Source: Candidatus Cetobacterium colombiensis (lineage in GTDB: Bacteria > Fusobacteriota > Fusobacteriia > Fusobacteriales > Fusobacteriaceae). Taken from it: a stretch of DNA of 45,862 nt. Positions 41,347-45,862 of this stretch are shown piece by piece; positions within the stretch are counted from its first letter, which is position 1; each line of letters starts with the position of its first letter. Under the pieces are notes generated by a model. That model saw only the letters and a program-made list of their open reading frames with translations. It had not been told where the DNA came from and ran no database searches. Both the position numbers and the translations under genes were made by a program. The stretch covers positions 1 through 45,862 of the forward strand of contig NZ_JAVIKH010000017.1 in assembly GCF_033962415.1 (NCBI RefSeq), given 5' to 3'.

Positions 41347-43007
41347 TATATATCACCCAACAATTCTTTTGCATGTTCTATTACTGCTTCTGAAATATTT
41401 TTTCCTGCTAGCATTCTTGCTATCTCTTGAACTCTCTCATTTTCATCTAATTCTTTTACTTGTGTTATAGTTTTATTATCTATTAATTTTTTTTCTATAT
41501 AAAATTGTTGAGATGCCTTTGCTGCTATGGCCGGAGAATGAGTTATACTCATAACTTGAGCGCTCTGTCCAATCTCTTTTAATTTGTTTGCAATTTTTCT
41601 AACTGTTTCTCCTCCAACTCCCGTATCTATTTCATCAAATATTAAAATTGGAATGTTATCCACTTTAGAAAAAATAACTTTAATAGCTAGCATTATTCTA
41701 CTAACCTCTCCACCAGAAGCAACTTTCCATAAAGGTTTTAATCCCTGACCAACATTGGTAGAAATCATGAATTCAACTTGATCAACACCATTAAACGTCA
41801 TTGAATTTGATTTTTCAAATTCAATTTTAAAATGTGCATCACTCATATTAAGTTCTTTTAATTCAGCTTGTAAATTATCTTCTATCAATTTTGCTTTTAT
41901 TTTTCTAATGGCACTTAATTCATTAGCTAAAATATAGTACTTCTCTTTAGCTTCATTTTTTTCTTTTTCTAGTTTTTTCACTTGGAAACTATTTTCATCT
42001 AAAAGTTGCAGTTTTTCATTTATTTTGTCTCTATATTCTAATATTTCAGAAATTTCGTCTCCATATTTAGATTTCAAACGATTAATTGCATCTAATCTTG
42101 AAATTACTTTTTCTAGTCTCATATCGTCAGCTTCTATATCATCATTTAAATCTCTTATTGAATCTACACAATCTTGAAGATCATAATAAACTCTTTCTAA
42201 CCTCTCTAAATTTTCTTGAAACTCTTTTCCATACTTTGATATTATTTCTAAATTTTTTCTACTGTTATATATTATACTTAAAGCATTCTTTTCATCATCT
42301 TTTAATAAGTTTTCAGTTAAAGATAATTTTTCTTTTATTTTTCCTGCGTGAAATAGCTTTTTATATTCCTCTTCTAACTTTTCATCTTCACCATCTTTTA
42401 AAGAAACTTTGTCTATTTCTTGAAGTTGAAATTCATAAAACTCTTTTTTTTCCAAGGTCTCTCTTTTATTTTTTTCAACATCTTGAATTCTACGCTCTAA
42501 ACTAGAATACTCATTATAAATAACTTCTAATTGTTTCTTTAGATCAATTCCATCTTGTCCTAAAAATCTATCTAATAATTTTAAATGATTATTTTTATTT
42601 AATAACATCTGATGAGAATGTTGACCTACAATATCTACTAGAGTTCCCATTATCTCTTTTAAGCTAGACATTGGAACTCTTATATTATTCACAAAGGCTT
42701 TCCCTTTTCCATTTTTATCAATGTGTCTTCTTACAATCACTTCATTATCTTCAGCTTCAATTCCCATTTCTTTTAGTTCTGCTTCCTGTTCGTCATTAAC
42801 AGCAAAAACTCCTTGAGCTAAAAGATAATCCTCTCCATCACGAACCATATCAGCATTAGCTTTTTCTCCAATTAAAAGGTTTATTCCACTTAAAATAATA
42901 GATTTACCCGCTCCTGTTTCTCCTGTTAGAACAATTAAACCATTTTTAAACTCTAAGTCTACCTTTTCTATTATGGCTAAGTTTTCTATTTTTAACTCTT
43001 TTAACAT
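41346..43007 (-). CDS. recN: DNA repair protein RecN
   Basis: SMC-like ATPase that holds DNA ends in double-strand break repair. The 553-aa product has Walker A LTGETGAGKSIIL (about 28-40), VDIVGQHSHQMLLN near 126, a long coiled coil (about 150-390), the ABC signature VASGGEVSRIMLA, and Walker B ILIFDEIDTGVGG near 450. It overlaps the nadK end by 7 nt; the nadK-recN order is widespread. Confidence 0.96.
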   Translation of the reverse strand: MLKELKIENLAIIEKVDLEFKNGLIVLTGETGAGKSIILSGINLLIGEKANADMVRDGEDYLLAQGVFAVNDEQEAELKEMGIEAEDNEVIVRRHIDKNGKGKAFVNNIRVPMSSLKEIMGTLVDIVGQHSHQMLLNKNNHLKLLDRFLGQDGIDLKKQLEVIYNEYSSLERRIQDVEKNKRETLEKKEFYEFQLQEIDKVSLKDGEDEKLEEEYKKLFHAGKIKEKLSLTENLLKDDEKNALSIIYNSRKNLEIISKYGKEFQENLERLERVYYDLQDCVDSIRDLNDDIEADDMRLEKVISRLDAINRLKSKYGDEISEILEYRDKINEKLQLLDENSFQVKKLEKEKNEAKEKYYILANELSAIRKIKAKLIEDNLQAELKELNMSDAHFKIEFEKSNSMTFNGVDQVEFMISTNVGQGLKPLWKVASGGEVSRIMLAIKVIFSKVDNIPILIFDEIDTGVGGETVRKIANKLKEIGQSAQVMSITHSPAIAAKASQQFYIEKKLIDNKTITQVKELDENERVQEIARMLAGKNISEAVIEHAKELLGDI

Positions 43008-43798
43008 AGATTATCTCCCCATTTTAACTTATCTCTCAAAATTCCATAGTAATCTCTATCTTCTGGCAAAATCAGATTTATTTTCTTTTCAGAATAATAT
43101 ATTAAAACATTTTCTGTATCTTGTAAATCTCTTTCTATTTCGCCATCCACTATTATACAACCTTTTTGCTCTGGATTTAAAGTTAAAATCAACTTTTCTT
43201 CTCCACTTATTATTATTGGTCTTGTTGCCAGGTTATGTGGAGCTAAAGGTGTTACTACCATAGCCTTTATTTGAGGCATTACTATTGGTCCTCCAGCTGA
43301 TAAAGAATATGCCGTTGATCCTGTTGGAGTAGCTACAATTATGCCATCTGCTTTATAGTTACATATTTTTGTTTTTTCTGTACTCATGAAGATATTTAAA
43401 ATTTTTGAACTAGCCATTTTTTTAGAAATAACAACCTCATTTAAAACATCTATTTCCTCATCTCTTATAATCACTTTTAGCAGTTGTCGACTCTCTCTTT
43501 TTATTTTTCCCAATAAATAATTTTCGAAAGTTGGTTCAAATTCTTCTGCTTTTATTTCTGTTAAAAAACCTAATGATCCTGCATTAACAGCAAAAACATC
43601 TATATTTTTATTTTTGATTAAAGTTTTAGATGCTCTTAAAAGTGTTCCATCTCCTCCTATAACAACTGCAAAATCTGCTTTTAATATATAAGTTTCAGGA
43701 ACTATTTCAATTTTTTTTTTGAAAAAAAAACTTTTAAACTCATTGTATAATTTTATTGCTTCTTTTTTATCTTCGTTATAAATTATAGTTCCTTTCAT
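43001..43798 (-). CDS. nadK: NAD kinase
   Basis: Phosphorylates NAD to NADP. The 265-aa product has VVIGGDGTLLRASK (about 46-59, the GGDG motif with the catalytic Asp), FAVNAGSLGFLTE near 70, the NE/D region VLNEVVI and the glycine-rich ADGIIVATPTGSTAYSLSAGGP, quoted here only in part: TPTGSTAYSLSAGG. GGAGG lies before the ATG. It is 10 nt after the EnvC-like gene and overlaps recN. Confidence 0.96.
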   Translation of the reverse strand: MKGTIIYNEDKKEAIKLYNEFKSFFFKKKIEIVPETYILKADFAVVIGGDGTLLRASKTLIKNKNIDVFAVNAGSLGFLTEIKAEEFEPTFENYLLGKIKRESRQLLKVIIRDEEIDVLNEVVISKKMASSKILNIFMSTEKTKICNYKADGIIVATPTGSTAYSLSAGGPIVMPQIKAMVVTPLAPHNLATRPIIISGEEKLILTLNPEQKGCIIVDGEIERDLQDTENVLIYYSEKKINLILPEDRDYYGILRDKLKWGDNLC

Positions 43799-43808
43799 TT
43801 TTCCTCCA

Positions 43809-44897
43809 TTAAAATAAATTTTCTGGATTTATTGGTTTTAAATTAAATCTAACTTCGTAATAAAGATTAGCTTTACTGTCTGTATTTAATCCAAGCACTC
43901 CTATATCTTGACCTTTCTTTACTTGTTGATTTAATTTTACTCCTACAGCTATTAAATTTCCATATACTCCTATTGTATTGTATCCATAATCAATCATTAC
44001 AACATTATTTAATCCCTGGAATTTATCAGCATAAATAACCTTACCACCCATTGCTGATTTAACTTTTTCTCCCATTTTTCCAGCAATCTCTATCCCATTA
44101 CTTATTACTTCTCCATTTTTTTTCTCTTTAAACTTTACAACAGTTCTTCCTGAAATTGGTTTTAAAAATTTTCCTAAATTTGCAACTGCTGTATGCAGTT
44201 TAACATTTTTGGATGAAACACTTCTTGCTTTAATTATTTTTTCTATTTCTTTTTCTATATTTTTCTTTTGAACTTGTAGTTTACTAATCGTTTGAACATG
44301 AGTTGTTTTTTCTTGATTTAATTTAGCTATAAGTCTATTTTTTTCTTGTTTTTTTGTTTCAATAGATCTTCTATTAGAATCCAATTTTCTTTTTAATACT
44401 GTCAACTTTTGTCTATCATTTTCTATATTCTTTTTTACTTGTTCTATTGAACTTTGAACTTTTTTAATATGCTCCATACTTTCTAAATCTCCGTATAACA
44501 ACCTAGAAAAACTTCTTTTAGCTATACTTCGTTCTCTTGTATCACTTTCTAAACTTGATTTTCTTGTTACTTCTATCATTTTAGCCTTATATTCCGACTT
44601 TTTTTTATCTAAAACTTTGCTACTAACATTTAAGTTTAGTCCACCGTACTCTATATTTCTATTTACAACTTTTATTTCTTCTTGGAGTTTTTCAGCATCT
44701 TTTTCTATCTCTTTAATCTCTGAATTTATATTATCTATTTGTTTAGCAATACTAACCTTTTCTGAATTTATATATTCTATACGATTATTTTTTTGTTTTA
44801 TTTCACTATCTATTTTTTTCATTTTACTCTTCAAATTGTCTACACTATCTCCAAACAAAAAAGTCGAACAAATAAAAAAAATCATTAATATTTTCAT
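43809..44897 (-). CDS. EnvC-like murein hydrolase activator (degenerate LytM domain)
   Basis: Periplasmic protein of 362 aa: signal peptide (about 1-16), a long coiled coil (about 18-230) and a LytM/M23 fold (about 245-362). All zinc ligands are lost: HxxxD reads NGIEI, the HL after Y reads YGNL, and LHFE reads LYYEVR. This is the state of E. coli EnvC, which has no enzyme activity and instead activates septal amidases under FtsEX control. It follows ftsX by 2 nt, supporting that role. A target amidase is not in the window. Confidence 0.87.
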   Translation of the reverse strand: MKILMIFFICSTFLFGDSVDNLKSKMKKIDSEIKQKNNRIEYINSEKVSIAKQIDNINSEIKEIEKDAEKLQEEIKVVNRNIEYGGLNLNVSSKVLDKKKSEYKAKMIEVTRKSSLESDTRERSIAKRSFSRLLYGDLESMEHIKKVQSSIEQVKKNIENDRQKLTVLKRKLDSNRRSIETKKQEKNRLIAKLNQEKTTHVQTISKLQVQKKNIEKEIEKIIKARSVSSKNVKLHTAVANLGKFLKPISGRTVVKFKEKKNGEVISNGIEIAGKMGEKVKSAMGGKVIYADKFQGLNNVVMIDYGYNTIGVYGNLIAVGVKLNQQVKKGQDIGVLGLNTDSKANLYYEVRFNLKPINPENLF

Positions 44898-44899
44898 AA

Positions 44900-45697
44900 T
44901 TAAACCTCGTCTCTTTTTAACTTACCCGTTGATTTCCAAGCTAAAAATAAAAGAAGTGCAGTTGCAAGTACTTCGACTAATATAATTTGTTTAAAACTTT
45001 GAAGTATTAAGTTTGATAGGACCTTTTGATAACTTTCACTCAAAATAATATAAATATTAAAAAACACCATTGCACCTACAAGTGAACTCACAAAAAAAGG
45101 TATTAAATTTTTATTTCTTGCAATCATAAAATTTCTTTTATTTTGAGGAGCTTTTATCGAAAATATCATGTAATCTCTAATTATTGTTCCTCTAAGAATT
45201 GTTGTTATTGGATAATACATCCCTAAAGATAAAATTAAACAAATAAATAATGACATATTTGCTGCACTTATTTTTCTTTGTGTACTTTGTAAAAACTGAC
45301 TATCTATATATATCTCTCTTACCATTGGATTTACGTCTAACAACTCCTGAATGGCATGGAGGTTTTTTTCTTCTTTAAAATATACAATTATTGAATTGGG
45401 TAATGGATTTTCACTTTTAGGTATTACTATCTCTAATTCTTTTTGTAAATTTCTAAAAGCTTCTTCTTTAGATAAAAATCTTGTTCCTCTAACATTCTGA
45501 TTCTCTAAAAGAAATCTTTCAAACTCCTGTATCTTATCTTTTGACCCCTCGTTTTGTAACTCTATTGTTAAAAAGTAATTATTTTTTAAGACTTTCCCGA
45601 TAAAATAGCTATTAGAAGATAATGAAATAAATATATTAAATATAATAAAACTAAGTGTTAATGCTATAAATGTTCTCATCCCTTTTCTACTTTCCAT
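44900..45697 (-). CDS. ftsX: Cell division protein FtsX
   Basis: Inner-membrane subunit of the FtsEX complex, which links division to peptidoglycan cutting. The 265-aa product has TM1 (about 9-28), an extracytoplasmic domain (about 29-145, with VRGTRFLSKEEAFRNLQKEL) and three further TM helices, the normal FtsX topology. GGGAG precedes the ATG. The gene before it is a transketolase and not ftsE, the usual neighbour. The ribosome binding site is about 10 nt below the transketolase terminator, so no promoter fits between them. It is followed by the EnvC-like gene. Confidence 0.9.
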   Translation of the reverse strand: MESRKGMRTFIALTLSFIIFNIFISLSSNSYFIGKVLKNNYFLTIELQNEGSKDKIQEFERFLLENQNVRGTRFLSKEEAFRNLQKELEIVIPKSENPLPNSIIVYFKEEKNLHAIQELLDVNPMVREIYIDSQFLQSTQRKISAANMSLFICLILSLGMYYPITTILRGTIIRDYMIFSIKAPQNKRNFMIARNKNLIPFFVSSLVGAMVFFNIYIILSESYQKVLSNLILQSFKQIILVEVLATALLLFLAWKSTGKLKRDEV

Positions 45698-45716
45698 CTC
45701 TTCTCCCTAATTAAAA

Positions 45717-45745
45717 TATAGAGGCCAGTCTAACTCGCCTCTATA
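45717..45745 (-). terminator. Terminator between transketolase and ftsX
   Basis: TATAGAGGC/GCCTCTATA with an 11-nt loop, followed on the minus strand by TTTTAATT, a short T-run. It may be leaky, since ftsX begins only 20 nt below. Confidence 0.7.
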
Positions 45746-45756
45746 CTCTTTATTTT

Positions 45757-45862
45757 CTATAAGTTTTCTTTAATTACTGATATTAATTTTGTAGCCGTTA
45801 ATTCATATTTTTCTAATAGCTCTTCAGCTTTTCCACTTTGACCAAACACATCATAAATTCCT
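45757..45862 (-). CDS. Transketolase, C-terminal end (partial)
   Basis: The last 34 codons before a TAG stop, running off the right edge. The residues YDVFGQSGKAEELLEKYELT match the C-terminal end of transketolases, including the split C-terminal-subunit form common in anaerobes; which form cannot be told here. The enzyme belongs to the pentose phosphate pathway, which also supplies ribulose 5-phosphate for KdsD. Confidence 0.75.
   Translation of the reverse strand, partial: GIYDVFGQSGKAEELLEKYELTATKLISVIKENL

Noticed and set aside
42086-42505. 139-aa plus-strand ORF within recN
   Set aside because: Composition (Leu, Phe, His runs) is that of the antisense of a coiled-coil gene; recN is intact and clearly coding.
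44617-44985. 122-aa plus-strand ORF across the EnvC-like and ftsX genes
   Set aside because: Antisense shadow of a Lys/Glu-rich coiled coil; no start signals.
1-45862. CRISPR arrays, insertion sequences, prophage or toxin-antitoxin genes
   Set aside because: Reading both strands, I saw no regularly spaced repeats, transposase-like ORFs, terminal inverted repeats or phage genes.

Overview
The window reads as chromosomal DNA of a Fusobacteriota bacterium, most likely near Fusobacterium, Cetobacterium or Ilyobacter. The DNA is very AT-rich with A/T-ending codons. The genes describe a Gram-negative envelope (outer-membrane beta-barrel protein, KDO synthesis by kdsA and kdsD) together with Rho, clostridia-like promoters (TTGACA-N17-TATAAT), strong GGAGG ribosome binding sites and frequent GTG or TTG starts. 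The genus call is inference. There is no sign of a prophage, insertion sequence or CRISPR array; this is mostly core genome with a few unusual genes.

Layout, left to right. 1-165: promoter and structured leader of a stable RNA (probably rRNA) operon running off the left edge. 260-5604 (minus): porin-like protein, rplM-rpsI with a structured leader, SatP-type acetate transporter, ROK kinase, M32 carboxypeptidase. 5748-6731 (plus): trpS. 6769-7081 (minus): tRNA-Arg(ACG), tRNA-Ser(GCT), tRNA-Ser(TGA). 7173-14701: a phosphate locus. PhoR-like kinase, PhoB-like regulator and pstS are read leftward, pstCAB-phoU rightward. The pstS/pstC gap carries two oppositely oriented arrays of TTwACA-like hexamers at exact 11-bp periods, each ending 9 nt before a -10 box. 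14714-19618 (minus): prfA-prmC-queA-rsmD-xseB-ispA. 19732-20933 (minus): ECF sigma factor, single-TM putative anti-sigma and Spy/CpxP-like periplasmic protein. 20992-25684 (minus): miaB-rho-LysM/M23 endopeptidase-ispG. 25782-31051 (minus): Ogg glycosylase, and an SNF2 helicase paired with an unrecognised 586-aa protein. 31162-34633 (minus): murE-kdsA-kdsD and a small DUF1858 redox protein. 34738-39533 (minus): tdk, TruA-like, HD, radical SAM, ung, then an FMN-binding-like secreted protein. 39659-45697 (minus): ftsX, EnvC-like, nadK, recN, degenerate Xer-like, era. 45757-45862: C-terminal end of a transketolase.

How the genes work together. PhoBR probably controls both arms of the pst locus through the hexamer arrays. 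The prfA-prmC pair makes and methylates release factor 1. FtsX and the catalytically dead EnvC-like protein look like a septal amidase-activation pair, although no ftsE is adjacent. MurE, KdsA and KdsD supply peptidoglycan and lipopolysaccharide precursors. Several boundaries are unusually tight. At some, the next gene's -35 box abuts the stop codon of the gene before. At others, an intrinsic terminator lies directly in front of the next gene with no room for a promoter.

The best candidates for something little described are the duplicated N-terminal domain of PrmC, the recombinase that has lost most catalytic residues inside the recN-era operon, the Cnr-like sigma module without metal ligands, a TruA-like synthase with a KH-like tail, and the SNF2 partner gene.
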